DNA of 64,000 nucleotides from Hymenobacter lucidus (GCF_020447265.1 NZ_JAJADR010000006.1:1-64000); one strand, 5' to 3'; counted from the stretch's first letter, positions 1 through 8,872 are shown. The notes: generated by a model not told the origin, from the letters alone. Program-made: numbers and translations.

Positions 1-2
1 AT

Positions 3-944
3 GAGCGTACCGCCCGCACGTTCGAGCAGCCCACCGGCGGCATGGGCTTTTTCGAGTGCATCGACGACCAGGCCGCCGCCGACTGTCTGCTCAACGCCTG
101 CCGCGACTGGCTGGCCGCCCGGGGTATGGAAGCCATGGACGGCCCCATCAACTTCGGCGACCGGGACCAGTGGTGGGGCCTGCTCACCGACAACTTCGGC
201 CCGCCGGTGTACGGGCAGAGCTACAACCCGCCCTACTACCGGCGCCTGCTCGAAACCTATGGCTTTGCGGTGTACTTCAACCAGTATACCTATTTCCGCA
301 AGCTGGCCGACCCGCTCACGCCCGAGTATCAGCGCAAGGCCGCCGTGCTTTTCAACGACTCCAACTACAGTTTCGAGCACCTACGGCTGAAAAACCTGGC
401 CAAGTACACCGAGGATTTCCGGCAGGTCTACAACAAAGCCTGGGTGAAGCACGACGGCGTGAAGGAAATGACGCCCGAGCAGGCGGCCCACATCATGCGC
501 AAGCTGCGCCCTATCATCGATGAGAAAGTGTGCTGGTTTGGCTATTACCAGGGCGAGCCGGTGGGCTTCTTCGTCTCGCTGCCCGAGCTCAATGAGCTTT
601 TTCGGTACGTGGATGGCCGCCTGAACTGGCTTGGCAAGCTCCGCTTTGCCTGGTACCGCTGGCGCGGGGCCGTGCGCACGCTCACCGGCATTGCCTTCGG
701 TATCGTGCCCGAACACCAGCGCAAGGGGCTGGAAATGGCCTTTGTGCTAGCCGTGGCCAACATGGTACAGGATACTAGCAAAGTCCGCTACGAAGACTTT
801 GTGATGAACTGGATTGGCGACTTCAACCCCAAGATGATGCGCGTGGCCGAGGCCATCAACGGCCGCATCTGGCGCACCCACGCCACGTTCCGCTACCTGT
901 TCGACCGCGAAAAGGAATTCAGGCGCGCCCCGGTTATTGAGTAG
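3..944 (+). CDS. GNAT-like acyltransferase, 5' end outside window
   Basis: The frame is open to the left edge (first visible residues ERTARTFEQPTGGMGFFE), so the true start lies upstream; the first ATG at 42 sits inside the conserved N-terminal text. About 313 codons are visible, ending in TAG. Near residue 220 (counted from the ATG at 42) lies GIVPEHQRKGLE, which resembles the acetyl-CoA pyrophosphate-binding motif of GNAT N-acetyltransferases (V-P-E-x-Q-R-K-G). The region before it is rich in Trp, Tyr and Phe. Proteins of this layout are common in Bacteroidota without a known substrate, so GNAT is a fold-level call only. It stands alone on the plus strand and is followed about 100 bases later by a strong terminator. 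Confidence 0.7.
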   Translation, partial: ERTARTFEQPTGGMGFFECIDDQAAADCLLNACRDWLAARGMEAMDGPINFGDRDQWWGLLTDNFGPPVYGQSYNPPYYRRLLETYGFAVYFNQYTYFRKLADPLTPEYQRKAAVLFNDSNYSFEHLRLKNLAKYTEDFRQVYNKAWVKHDGVKEMTPEQAAHIMRKLRPIIDEKVCWFGYYQGEPVGFFVSLPELNELFRYVDGRLNWLGKLRFAWYRWRGAVRTLTGIAFGIVPEHQRKGLEMAFVLAVANMVQDTSKVRYEDFVMNWIGDFNPKMMRVAEAINGRIWRTHATFRYLFDREKEFRRAPVIE

Positions 945-1051
945 TGAGGTAGTGAGTTGTTTTTGAGGTGTTTTGCTGCCAACGGCTTATGTCCCTGCAA
1001 GGCGGAGCCGAAGCAATCCGTCCTCTGCAATGTAGAAAGCTTCCTAAAGTG

Positions 1052-1090
1052 AAAAGCCCCTCAATCGTTGGTACGGTTGAGGGGCTTTTT
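1052..1090. terminator. Rho-independent terminator
   Basis: A near-perfect stem AAAAGCCCCTCAA / TTGAGGGGCTTTT surrounds a loop of about 12 nt and is followed by T residues. The A-run on the left makes it usable from both strands. It closes the GNAT-like gene and separates it from kptA. Confidence 0.85.
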
Positions 1091-1203
1091 GATAAAAGCA
1101 TATGACTACCTTCGCCGCCAACGGATTGCCACGGCTGTGGCTCGCCCAGGCCCGTTGCCTCATTGCGCAGTCGAGACAACGAAAAACTCACCATCTCACC
1201 ATC

Positions 1204-1749
1204 ATGGACAAAGCCCAGCTTACCCGAATCAGCAAGTTTTTGAGCCTGCACCTGCGTCATGAGCCCGAGGCGCTGGGCCTGGAGCTCGAAGAAGGCGGCT
1301 GGGTGAGCATCGAGGCCTTGCTGGCCGGGGCGGCCCGGCGGGGCATGCTCATCTCGCGGGCGCAGCTGGACGAAGTGGTAACCGGCAACGACAAGCAGCG
1401 CTTTGCCTTCGACGCGGCCGGTACGCGTATTCGAGCCCAGCAGGGGCACAGCGTCGAGGTCGACTTGCAACTGGTGCCGGCCGTGCCGCCCGCCGTGCTC
1501 TATCATGGTACTGTGGCGGCGGCGTTGCCCGCCATCCGGGCGCAGGGCCTGCAGAAGATGCAGCGGCACCACGTTCACCTCTCGCCCGATGCCGATACGG
1601 CCCGGCGTGTGGGGCAGCGGCGCGGGGAGCCCGTTATTCTCATCATTGATGCCGCGGCTATGCAGCAGGCCGGCTTCGGGTTCTACGAGTCCGGTAATGG
1701 CGTCTGGCTCGTCGAGCAGGTGCCACCGCAGTTCCTGAAAGGGCTATAA
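1204..1749 (+). CDS. kptA: RNA 2'-phosphotransferase (Tpt1/KptA)
   Basis: Tpt1/KptA enzymes transfer an internal RNA 2'-phosphate to NAD+, giving ADP-ribose 1'',2''-cyclic phosphate and nicotinamide. All family signatures are present in the 181 residues: LSLHLRHEP (Arg18, in the N-terminal winged helix), RIRAQQGHS (residues 75-83), YHGT (100-103) opening the ADP-ribosyltransferase-like half, HVHLS (123-127) and an RRG near 140. The ATG at 1204 gives the usual N-terminus (MDKAQLTRISKFLS); the same frame extends upstream to 1102, but that stretch has no family resemblance. The last codons overlap the stop of the convergent RES gene by 6 bases. The bacterial role is unsettled because bacteria lack the fungal type of tRNA splicing. 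Confidence 0.93.
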   Translation: MDKAQLTRISKFLSLHLRHEPEALGLELEEGGWVSIEALLAGAARRGMLISRAQLDEVVTGNDKQRFAFDAAGTRIRAQQGHSVEVDLQLVPAVPPAVLYHGTVAAALPAIRAQGLQKMQRHHVHLSPDADTARRVGQRRGEPVILIIDAAAMQQAGFGFYESGNGVWLVEQVPPQFLKGL

Positions 1750-2220
1750 AGACTCTTTGCTGCCCAGTTCCGGCTTCAGGCGGGCGTCGAAGGGGTGGGG
1801 CTCCAGGGCAACTATGCGCAGCTGGGCGTGGGCCGGGTGCAAGGGGTTGAGCAGGTAGTTCCACTCGTTGGGCGCGTGGGCCGAGGGTACTTTCATAATC
1901 CAGAACGCGGCTTCCTCCATCCAGGCGCGGGTTAGCTGGGCTAGCTCCAGGGGGTAGGGCAGCTCCTGCCAGTTGGCGGGCAGCTGGGCCAGGTCAATTT
2001 CCCGGATGGGCGTCTCGTCGGGTACTTCCAGCGTCAGGGCAAAGTAGTTGCGGGGTAACGAGGGCGAGTTAGCCAGCACCTCCAGCTTGGCCAGCGACAA
2101 ATGCTCGGAGGTGTATAGAATCTGGGTGCCTTTTTCGTGCCAGCGGCCCGAGTAGTACAAGCCGCCCTGGCCCGTGAGGTCTTTGATATAAGGGTGCTTG
2201 CCGAGCCGGTAGAGGTGCAT
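1744..2220 (-). CDS. RES-domain toxin (NAD+-degrading type)
   Basis: A 158-residue RES-domain protein. The domain is named for conserved Arg, Glu and Ser; candidates here are Arg26 (in YYSGRWHEKG), Glu39 or Glu47 (in LYTSEHLSLAKLE) and Ser113 (in VPSAHAPNEWNYLLNP). Family members paired with Xre/MbcA/ParS-type antitoxins break down or phosphorolyse NAD+, or ADP-ribosylate a target, and stop growth until neutralised. It lies downstream of the antitoxin gene on the same strand, the usual order for this family. Unusually, 150 bases containing an inverted repeat separate the two, where partners normally touch or overlap. Its 3' end overlaps kptA tail to tail. Confidence 0.9.
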   Translation of the reverse strand: MHLYRLGKHPYIKDLTGQGGLYYSGRWHEKGTQILYTSEHLSLAKLEVLANSPSLPRNYFALTLEVPDETPIREIDLAQLPANWQELPYPLELAQLTRAWMEEAAFWIMKVPSAHAPNEWNYLLNPLHPAHAQLRIVALEPHPFDARLKPELGSKESL

Positions 2221-2259
2221 TGTTGAATGCTGCTTGGTGCTTGTTAATTGGTGCTTGCC

Positions 2260-2360
2260 GATTGTTAGGAGTTGTGCAATAAGAGCAGGAGGGAAGTCTG
2301 TTCCGGAAAGCTAGTCAGTCGCTTCCGGGAATAACAATCAACAATCAGCTCCCAACAATC
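2260..2360. repeat. Intergenic inverted repeat inside the toxin-antitoxin module
   Basis: GATTGTTAGGAGTTG (2260-2274) pairs with CAGCTCCCAACAATC (2346-2360), 13 of 15 positions complementary. Both arms are extended by loose repeats of related words (TTGTTAATTGG on the left; AACAATCAACAATC on the right). It fills the 150-bp gap between antitoxin and toxin. It belongs to a class of word-built intergenic inverted repeats seen at five other places in this window. Confidence 0.6.
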
Positions 2361-2370
2361 AACTGCCAAC

Positions 2371-2823
2371 TTAAGAGTAGATGCCGTGCTCAATGCGGCC
2401 CAGGATTTCGCGCACCTGCTCCCGCCCGATGGCCGACGACAGCAACTCCTTGGGCCGCACGCTGCCCAGGGCCGGGTTAAGCGTATCCAGCCAATGGTGA
2501 AAGTCGTCCTGATCCTCGAATACGTCGAGGCCCTTGGCCAGCACGGCCGAGAGCTGAATGGTTTTCTCCGCCTCGTCCAGTGTGAGGGCGCGCTTGGCCT
2601 GTTCGCGCCGGGCCAGCGTGCTTTCCGATACGCCCAGCACCACGCTGATTTCCTTGTTGGAAAAGCCCAGCCGCTGCTGCAACGCCCGCAACGCCTGCAC
2701 CGACAGGCCTTTCAAGGCCACGGCCAGCAAATCCAGCTCGTTGTGCACCAGCTGCGGAATGACGGCCCCGCCACCCATCAGATCAACCATAGTGGCCACG
2801 GGAGTTTTACGTATAACAGTCAT
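2371..2823 (-). CDS. Xre/MbcA/ParS-type antitoxin
   Basis: A 150-residue partner of the RES toxin. Residues about 40-85 form a Xre-like helix-turn-helix (LQQRLGFSNKEISVVLGVSE). The C-terminal 60 residues match the ParS/MbcA toxin-binding domain (formerly DUF2384), with the characteristic WLDTLNPALGSVRPKELLSS and a final GREQVREILGRIEHGIYS. Such antitoxins cap the active site of the RES protein and usually repress their own promoter. It starts at the ATG ending at 2823 and is first in the minus-strand pair; the AT-rich 2824-2900 stretch is the likely promoter and operator. Confidence 0.92.
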   Translation of the reverse strand: MTVIRKTPVATMVDLMGGGAVIPQLVHNELDLLAVALKGLSVQALRALQQRLGFSNKEISVVLGVSESTLARREQAKRALTLDEAEKTIQLSAVLAKGLDVFEDQDDFHHWLDTLNPALGSVRPKELLSSAIGREQVREILGRIEHGIYS

Positions 2824-2979
2824 TTGCTTGTTTTTTAATCGTCATTTGATGGCAATATACGCAATAACTTTTCCCGGGGCTGAAAAATTCAAACCAGCCG
2901 GAGTAGCCAGCTGGGCCAACCGGCCGGAACCTACTAATTTGCCGCCTCAATTTCTGTTTACCCCGCCCCGTTGTCGCGC

Positions 2980-3336
2980 ATGAGTCAGCCCGCGCCTTTG
3001 CCCATTAGTATCGTCACTGCTCCGCACTACCACTGGGGCGAGGGCTGCGACGGCTGGCACCTGGTCGATACCGCGGCCCTAAGCATTATCCAGGAGCGGA
3101 TGCCCGCCGGAAGCCGGGAAGCGCGGCACTACCACCAGTACGCCCGGCAGTTCTTTTTCATACTGGCCGGGGAGGCCACGCTGGAAATAAATGGTGTTAC
3201 GCATCGTTTGCTTCCGCATACGGGTCTGGAAGTGCCGCCCGGCGCGCCCCACCAGCTGTGCAACGAGTCGGCCGGGGAACTGCTCTTTACCGTCACGTCG
3301 CAGCCCAAAAGCCACGGCGACCGAATCAACCTTTGA
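2980..3336 (+). CDS. Cupin-domain protein
   Basis: A 118-residue single-domain cupin. Motif 1 is represented by REARHYHQYARQFFFILAGE and motif 2 by LEVPPGAPHQLCNES, giving candidate metal-binding His residues (HYH and PHQ). No signal peptide, so it is probably cytoplasmic. The ATG at 2980 is preferred over the in-frame TTG at 2971. The gene ends six bases before the HD-hydrolase start, so the two are probably co-transcribed. Its substrate cannot be told from sequence; small cupins of this kind act as isomerases, dioxygenases or sugar- and metabolite-binding proteins. Confidence 0.8.
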   Translation: MSQPAPLPISIVTAPHYHWGEGCDGWHLVDTAALSIIQERMPAGSREARHYHQYARQFFFILAGEATLEINGVTHRLLPHTGLEVPPGAPHQLCNESAGELLFTVTSQPKSHGDRINL

Positions 3337-3341
3337 AACCT

Positions 3342-4037
3342 ATGCCAACTACCGCCCTGAGCGCCGAGCAGATTATTACCCAAACCGCCGACTTCGTCCG
3401 CGCCAAATTCCTGGGCGAAGGCTCCGGCCACGACTGGGCTCACATCCGCCGGGTGTGGCTCAGCAGCCGGGCCCTGGCCGCCACGCTGCCCGCCGCCGAT
3501 CCGCTCGTAACCGAGCTGGCCGCTCTGCTCCACGATGTGGCCGACTGGAAGTTTCACGCCGGTGACGAGGAAGCCGGCCCCCGTGCCGCCCGCGCCTGGC
3601 TCACGGGCCTGCAGGTTGACGAAAGCGTTATTCAGCGGGTCGAGACCATCATTCGGGAAATATCCTTCAAGGGCCTGGGGGTGCCTACACCCATGAGCAC
3701 GCCCGAGGGCGAAGTAGTACAGGATGCCGACCGCCTCGACGCCATCGGCGCCATCGGTGTAGCCCGGGCCTTTGCCTACGGGGGCCACAAGGGCCGCCCG
3801 CTCCACGACCCCGAAGTAGCGCCCATCATCCACGACTCCTTCGAGAGCTACAAGCAGAACACGGCTCCCACGGTAAACCACTTCTACGAAAAGCTGCTGC
3901 ACCTGCGCGAGCGGCTGCACACGCCCGCCGCCCGCCGCATTGCCCAGGAGCGCCACCAGTTCCTGGAAACCTTCCTGGCCCAGTTCCTGCGCGAATGGGA
4001 GGGAGCCGACCTGGCCGAGCTGCCCACGCCGGCTTAA
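3342..4037 (+). CDS. HD-superfamily phosphohydrolase
   Basis: A 231-residue HD-domain metal-dependent hydrolase. The signature residues are in order: GHDWAHIRRVW (first His, about residue 30), ALLHDVADWK (the His-Asp pair, about 68) and QDADRLDAIGAIGVAR (final Asp, about 130). This spacing matches the YedJ/PA4606-like group of small HD proteins, thought to act on nucleotides or related phosphate esters. The ATG at 3342 follows the cupin gene by five bases; an upstream in-frame extension would overlap the cupin and has no family text. Cytoplasmic, no signal peptide. Confidence 0.88.
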   Translation: MPTTALSAEQIITQTADFVRAKFLGEGSGHDWAHIRRVWLSSRALAATLPAADPLVTELAALLHDVADWKFHAGDEEAGPRAARAWLTGLQVDESVIQRVETIIREISFKGLGVPTPMSTPEGEVVQDADRLDAIGAIGVARAFAYGGHKGRPLHDPEVAPIIHDSFESYKQNTAPTVNHFYEKLLHLRERLHTPAARRIAQERHQFLETFLAQFLREWEGADLAELPTPA

Positions 4038-4085
4038 ATTATTCTGCTGAGGGCGGCTAACAGGCCGCGCCGGCCGCCGAACATC

Positions 4086-4093
4086 TACCTTTG
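4086..4093 (+). promoter_or_regulatory. TAnnTTTG promoter box just before a lipoprotein start
   Basis: TACCTTTG is a perfect match to the Bacteroidota -7 element TAnnTTTG. Only four bases separate it from the ATG at 4098, so a transcript started here would be leaderless or nearly so. No clear -33 TTTG is seen upstream. Confidence 0.45.
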
Positions 4094-4097
4094 CCGA

Positions 4098-4340
4098 ATG
4101 AACTTTCGCCTGTTTGCCCTACGGTTTATCGTGCCGCTTCTTCTACTGATTGGCGCCGCTGGCTGCCGCACTTGTCCCATGGCGTCCTGTCACACGCGCA
4201 AGGTGCATTTCCACAACGGGGCCCGCTACCGGGGCCAGCCCCTCTGGAAAAAACAGAACCCAGCGGTGGGTGAAAAAATCAAGACCTACAATCCCAAGTC
4301 GGGCACGCACAAAGCCGATAGGAGTAAGACAAAGGAATAG
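4098..4340 (+). CDS. Small predicted lipoprotein
   Basis: An 80-residue protein opening with a basic and hydrophobic leader (MNFRLFALRFIVPLLLLIGAAGC) whose LIGAAGC is a good lipobox, predicting lipidation of Cys23. The mature part is short, basic and contains further Cys residues (CRTCPMASCH) and many Lys and Gly. Small Cys- and His-containing lipoproteins of this form are widespread in Cytophagales and have no known role. It lies between the HD hydrolase and gyrA on the same strand. Confidence 0.7.
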   Translation: MNFRLFALRFIVPLLLLIGAAGCRTCPMASCHTRKVHFHNGARYRGQPLWKKQNPAVGEKIKTYNPKSGTHKADRSKTKE

Positions 4341-4453
4341 GCTGAATTAGGCAAAACGGGCCTTTTTTCGTATCTTGCGGGCTTCTCGCAGTACTCATTC
4401 ACTGGTGCCGGAAGCCCTTCTTTCCAGGGGCTCCGGCCGACTTAGATTTCCCT

Positions 4454-7036
4454 ATGGCGGAAGGCGAAAAGATCATTCCGATTAACATTGAAGACGAGAT
4501 GCGTGGCGCCTACATCGATTACTCGATGTCGGTCATCATCTCCCGGGCTCTGCCCGACGTGCGCGACGGCCTGAAGCCCGTGCACCGACGCGTCCTCTAC
4601 GGTATGTCCGAGCTGGGCGTGTCCTACAACAAAGCCTATAAGAAGAGTGCCCGTATCGTGGGCGAGGTGCTGGGTAAGTACCATCCCCACGGCGACTCGA
4701 GCGTGTACGACACGATGGTGCGCATGGCCCAGGACTGGAGCCTGCGCTACCCGCTGGTCGACGGGCAGGGTAACTTCGGCTCCATCGACGGCGACTCGCC
4801 GGCGGCTATGCGTTACACCGAAGCCCGCCTCAAGCGCCTCTCCGATGAGCTGCTGGGCGACCTGGACAAGGATACCGTCGATTTTCAACCCAACTTCGAC
4901 GACTCGCTGGAAGAACCCAGCGTGATGCCCTCCAAGTTTCCGAACCTGCTCGTCAACGGTACTACCGGTATTGCCGTGGGCATGGCTACCAACATGGCGC
5001 CCCATAACCTGACGGAAGTGGTCAGCGGCATCATTGCCTACCTCGATAATTCGGAAATTACCATTGCCGAGCTCATGGAGCACGTTACCGCCCCGGATTT
5101 TCCCACGGGTGGTACTATCTACGGCTACGAAGGGGTAAAGCAGGCCTTCGAAACCGGCCGGGGACGCATCGTGATGCGGGCCAAGGCTCACTACGAAACC
5201 CTGCCCAGCGGCAAGGAGCAGATCGTCATCACCGAAATTCCCTACATGGTGAATAAGGCCTCGATGATTGAGAAAACGGCTGCTCTCATCAACGAGAAGC
5301 GCATTGAAGGCATCAGCGACCTGCGCGACGAGTCTGACCGCGACGGTATGCGCATCGTCTACGATCTGAAGCGCGACGCCATGCCCAACGTGGTGCTCAA
5401 CCAGCTTTACCGCTACACCCAGCTGCAGTCGTCGTTCGGCGTCAACAACGTGTGCCTGGTGAAGGGCCGCCCGATGACGCTCAACCTCAAGGAGCTGATT
5501 CACTACTTCGTGGAGCACCGCGCCGACGTGGTGGTGCGCCGCACCCGCTACGAGCTGGCCGAAGCCCAGAAGCGGGCCCATATTCTGGAAGGCCTGCTTA
5601 TCGCCCTCGACCACCTCGACGAGGTGATTGCCCTGATCCGGGCCTCGCGTGACGGCGACGTAGCCCGGGCCCAGCTCGTGGAGCGTTTCTCGCTGAGCGA
5701 AATCCAGGCCCGCGCTATTCTTGACATGCGGCTGCAGCGCCTCACGGGCCTGGAGCGCGACAAGATCGTGGCCGAGTATGAGGAGCTGATGCGCCTGATC
5801 GACCATCTCAAAGCCGTATTGGCTTCGGATGTGCTCCAGCGCCAGATCATCAAGGATGAGCTGCTCGATATTCGGGAGCGGTACGGCGACAAGCGCCGCA
5901 CCATGATTGAGTACGCCGGCGGCGACTTCTCAATGGAAGATATGATTGCCGATGAGAGCATGGTGATTACCATCTCCCGCGAAGGCTACATCAAGCGCAC
6001 TGCCCTCGACGAGTACCGCACCCAGGGTCGGGGCGGCGTGGGGGCCCGCGGGGCCGCTTCTAAGCAGGATGACTTCACCGAGCACCTGTTTGTGGCCACT
6101 ACCCACGAGTACCTGCTGTTCTTCACTGAGCTGGGCCGCGTGTTCTGGCTCAAGGTGTACGAAGTGCCGGAAGGAGGGAAGAACGCCAAAGGCCGCCCGA
6201 TTCAGAACCTTATCGAGATTCCGCGCGAAGATGCCGTGCGCTCGGTCCTGAACGTGCGCGGTCTGCGCGACCCGGACTACCTGGAAAACACCTTCCTGAT
6301 GTTCTGCACCGAGCAGGGCACGGTGAAGAAAACCCCGTTGGAAGCCTACTCACGCCCCCGCACCGCCGGTATTAATGCCATTACCATCAATGATGGCGAC
6401 CGGCTGCTCGACGTGCAACTGCTGGCTCCCAACGCCGAAGTAGTGCTGGCCTCGCGTAGTGGTCGGGCCGTGCGCTTCAACGAAAGCGCCGTGCGCTCGA
6501 TGGGCCGCTCGGCCGCTGGCGTGCGTGGTATCCGCCTCGATGATGCCGAAGGCAACAAGGTTGTGGGCATGGTTTGCGTGGCCGATCCGACGCAGGAACT
6601 GCTGGTGGTCAGTGAAAATGGATTTGGTAAGCGCAGTGAGCTGGCCGAGTACCGCGTCACCAACCGGGGCGGCAAAGGTGTGCGAGCCATGAAGCTGACC
6701 GACAAAACCGGTTTGCTGGTCGCCATTAAGGATGTCAACGACGGCGATGATCTGATGATTATTAACAAGTCGGGCATCACCATTCGTTTGCGGATGAGTG
6801 ACTTGCGCATCATTGGCCGGGCTACCCAGGGCGTACGACTGCTGAAAATCAGCGCCGGCGACGAAATTTCGTCGGTCGCCAAAGTGGCTGCCGATGAGAA
6901 GGATGTCGAAGCCCTGGAGGGCGAAGGCCTCGAAAACGGCAGCCCGGATGCGGCAGGGGAGACGCCCCTGGAAGCGGGTCTGGCCCCCGACGATATGGCG
7001 GCTCTGACTGATCCGGATGCGCTGAGCGTAAACTAA
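4454..7036 (+). CDS. gyrA: DNA gyrase subunit A
   Basis: GyrA cuts and rejoins DNA in the A2B2 gyrase that introduces negative supercoils. The 860-residue protein has the N-terminal breakage-reunion domain with catalytic Tyr121 (AAMRYTEARL) and the quinolone region GKYHPHGDSSVYDTMV. Ser82 and Asp86 there correspond to E. coli Ser83 and Asp87, both the drug-sensitive residues. The C-terminal beta-pinwheel begins near residue 500. Its GyrA box near 524 reads QGRGGVG rather than the enterobacterial QRRGGKG; its presence still favours gyrase over topoisomerase IV. An acidic Ala/Glu/Asp-rich tail (about residues 815-860) closes the protein. The ATG at 4454 gives the standard N-terminus. Confidence 0.98.
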   Translation: MAEGEKIIPINIEDEMRGAYIDYSMSVIISRALPDVRDGLKPVHRRVLYGMSELGVSYNKAYKKSARIVGEVLGKYHPHGDSSVYDTMVRMAQDWSLRYPLVDGQGNFGSIDGDSPAAMRYTEARLKRLSDELLGDLDKDTVDFQPNFDDSLEEPSVMPSKFPNLLVNGTTGIAVGMATNMAPHNLTEVVSGIIAYLDNSEITIAELMEHVTAPDFPTGGTIYGYEGVKQAFETGRGRIVMRAKAHYETLPSGKEQIVITEIPYMVNKASMIEKTAALINEKRIEGISDLRDESDRDGMRIVYDLKRDAMPNVVLNQLYRYTQLQSSFGVNNVCLVKGRPMTLNLKELIHYFVEHRADVVVRRTRYELAEAQKRAHILEGLLIALDHLDEVIALIRASRDGDVARAQLVERFSLSEIQARAILDMRLQRLTGLERDKIVAEYEELMRLIDHLKAVLASDVLQRQIIKDELLDIRERYGDKRRTMIEYAGGDFSMEDMIADESMVITISREGYIKRTALDEYRTQGRGGVGARGAASKQDDFTEHLFVATTHEYLLFFTELGRVFWLKVYEVPEGGKNAKGRPIQNLIEIPREDAVRSVLNVRGLRDPDYLENTFLMFCTEQGTVKKTPLEAYSRPRTAGINAITINDGDRLLDVQLLAPNAEVVLASRSGRAVRFNESAVRSMGRSAAGVRGIRLDDAEGNKVVGMVCVADPTQELLVVSENGFGKRSELAEYRVTNRGGKGVRAMKLTDKTGLLVAIKDVNDGDDLMIINKSGITIRLRMSDLRIIGRATQGVRLLKISAGDEISSVAKVAADEKDVEALEGEGLENGSPDAAGETPLEAGLAPDDMAALTDPDALSVN

Positions 7037-7206
7037 TATTTCCAAAAGGCTTGAGTACTTTCGGGCACGGTATTCGTTTTGAATAGCCGGTCTGGGGGTA
7101 TTCAGGCCTTTTTCCTTTCCCGCCGGGGTGCTGAACCAAGTGTTCAGTCTGGTGGTTTCTTTTCCAATTCTTTCCACTCATCCATCCTTATTCTTCAGCA
7201 AAAACC

Positions 7207-8346
7207 ATGAAGAAGATTTTTCTGACACTAGTAGCGGCGGCGGCACTCCATACTGCCTCGGCTCAGAACTCAGCCGTCACCAATGCCATTCTCAACCAGC
7301 GCAGCGGGTTGCTTGATAAGGCCCAGGCGGAAATCGACAAAGCAATTGTTCATGAGAAAACCTCGGGTAAGGCCAAGACCTGGTACACACGCGGTGAAAT
7401 CTACGAGCAAATGGCGGCTAGCCCTATCTATAGCAAAACCCTGAAGGCTGGCGAGGGTACCAAAGTGCCTTTCGAATCGTACACCAAGGCCGTATCACTC
7501 GACGGCAAGGATGGCGAATTCGGCAAGCTGGCGGTTCAAAAGCTGGACAATCTGTATGGCTTGGCGCTGAATGCCGGCGTTGAAGGCTATAATGCCAAAA
7601 ACTACGATGCCGCCTTGGAGTCGTATCGAATGGCTCAGCAAATCCGCCCGCAGGACACGACTGCGTATCTGTATGCAGCCTACGCGGCGGAGGCTAAGCA
7701 GGATTTTCCGGCAGCCAAGGAAACCTACAACAAGCTGCTGGCGATGAACTACAAATCGCCGGCTTTGTACGCCCGTATGCTGCAGATTGCGCGTCAGGAA
7801 AAAAATGAGGCGGAAGCTATGAAAGTAGTGCAGCAGGCTATGGCAGCGTATCCCAATAACAAAGCCTTTATGCTGGAGGAGTTGAACATGTATCTCAGCA
7901 CGGGACGTGGCCAGGAAGCTATTGGCAAATTGGAGAAGGCTATTGCTGCTGATCCAACTAACGGCAACCTGTACGCAGTACTTGGTTCGCTCTACGATCA
8001 GAGCAAGCAGTCGGATAAAGCTTTGGTCGCCTACAGAAAGGCTGTAGAAGTAGATCCGAACAACTTCGATGCGCAGTTTAACCTGGGCGTATACAACTAC
8101 AACAAGGCGGCTGATCTGTACACCAAGGCCAGCAAGATGGATCTGGCGACGTACCAAAAGTCGGGCAAGAAGTTCGAGGCCGACGGCAAGAAGTATTTCC
8201 AGGAGTCATTGCCATACTTTGAAAAGGCGCTGCAGCTGCAGCCTAATGATAAGGCCGTAATTTCTTCGCTGCAGAAAGTGTATGTGCGTCTGAACCGTAC
8301 GGCCGATGCAGAAAAGATGAACGCTAAGCTGGAATCTCTGAAGTAG
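7207..8346 (+). CDS. Secreted tetratricopeptide-repeat protein
   Basis: A 379-residue protein with a signal peptide (MKKIFLTLVAAAALHTASAQ), so probably periplasmic. The mature part is made of TPR helices, for example AKTWYTRGEIYEQM near residue 55, TAYLYAAYAAEAKQDFPAAK near 155 and NLYAVLGSLYDQSKQSDKAL near 255. No enzymatic motif is seen. TPR proteins with this opening are common in Cytophagales and probably act as scaffolds. The gene starts about 170 bases after gyrA and ends in a strong terminator, so it may have its own promoter; TACTTTCG about 130 bases upstream resembles the -7 element. Confidence 0.85.
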   Translation: MKKIFLTLVAAAALHTASAQNSAVTNAILNQRSGLLDKAQAEIDKAIVHEKTSGKAKTWYTRGEIYEQMAASPIYSKTLKAGEGTKVPFESYTKAVSLDGKDGEFGKLAVQKLDNLYGLALNAGVEGYNAKNYDAALESYRMAQQIRPQDTTAYLYAAYAAEAKQDFPAAKETYNKLLAMNYKSPALYARMLQIARQEKNEAEAMKVVQQAMAAYPNNKAFMLEELNMYLSTGRGQEAIGKLEKAIAADPTNGNLYAVLGSLYDQSKQSDKALVAYRKAVEVDPNNFDAQFNLGVYNYNKAADLYTKASKMDLATYQKSGKKFEADGKKYFQESLPYFEKALQLQPNDKAVISSLQKVYVRLNRTADAEKMNAKLESLK

Positions 8347-8370
8347 CCTACGGCAACAGCAGGGGATAGG

Positions 8371-8406
8371 AAAAACGAGCCCGGGCAGTATCCCGGGCTC
8401 GTTTTT
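8371..8406 (+). terminator. Rho-independent terminator
   Basis: AAAAACGAGCCCGGG and CCCGGGCTCGTTTTT form a perfect 15-bp stem around a short loop, ending in T residues. It closes the TPR gene and marks the left edge of the AT-rich island. Confidence 0.92.
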
Positions 8407-8463
8407 AAAAAACATTACTTAACATAATATAAATTATAAGACAATACGTACGCTATGTCGTAT

Positions 8464-8491
8464 TTCAGCATTAGTGCTTCAGCATTAGTGC
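8464..8491. repeat. Perfect 14-bp tandem duplication
   Basis: TTCAGCATTAGTGC occurs twice back to back (8464-8477 and 8478-8491). Confidence 0.95.
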
Positions 8492-8872
8492 TCTTATCCA
8501 GGCTCCAGGTAGAACGTGTATAGCGGAAAGAATCTGGTAGCCCGACTACCTCAGCTTAAGGTTGCCCCTGACAACTACAAACGTTTGTCCTCGGCCAACT
8601 TGCTGGTGGTTGGTTTGATTTGTTCTAGCTACCATATTAGTGGGCCTGCTTTTGCCTACTAATGCCTCTCTTGATTCGCAGCCGAAATAAGCTGCACTTG
8701 CCAGTAGATTCGGTCCTACAGATGCTCTGTCTGCTACAAGAGATATAATCCTGTGTGTTTCTATGCTTCAGTTGTTTCGTGAGCCGCAGGCTGTATCACT
8801 GTTGATGACAGCTTGGGCAGTGGCTTTGTTAAGTGAATCACACTCGATAAAGACGTATGGCCTGGGCTCTAC

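Noticed and set aside
4346..4372. Terminator between the small lipoprotein and gyrA
   Set aside because: Only a four-base stem (AGGC/GCCT) before the T-run; too weak to call.
4442..5806. A 454-codon open frame opposite gyrA
   Set aside because: Antisense shadow; gyrA is unambiguous over the same bases.
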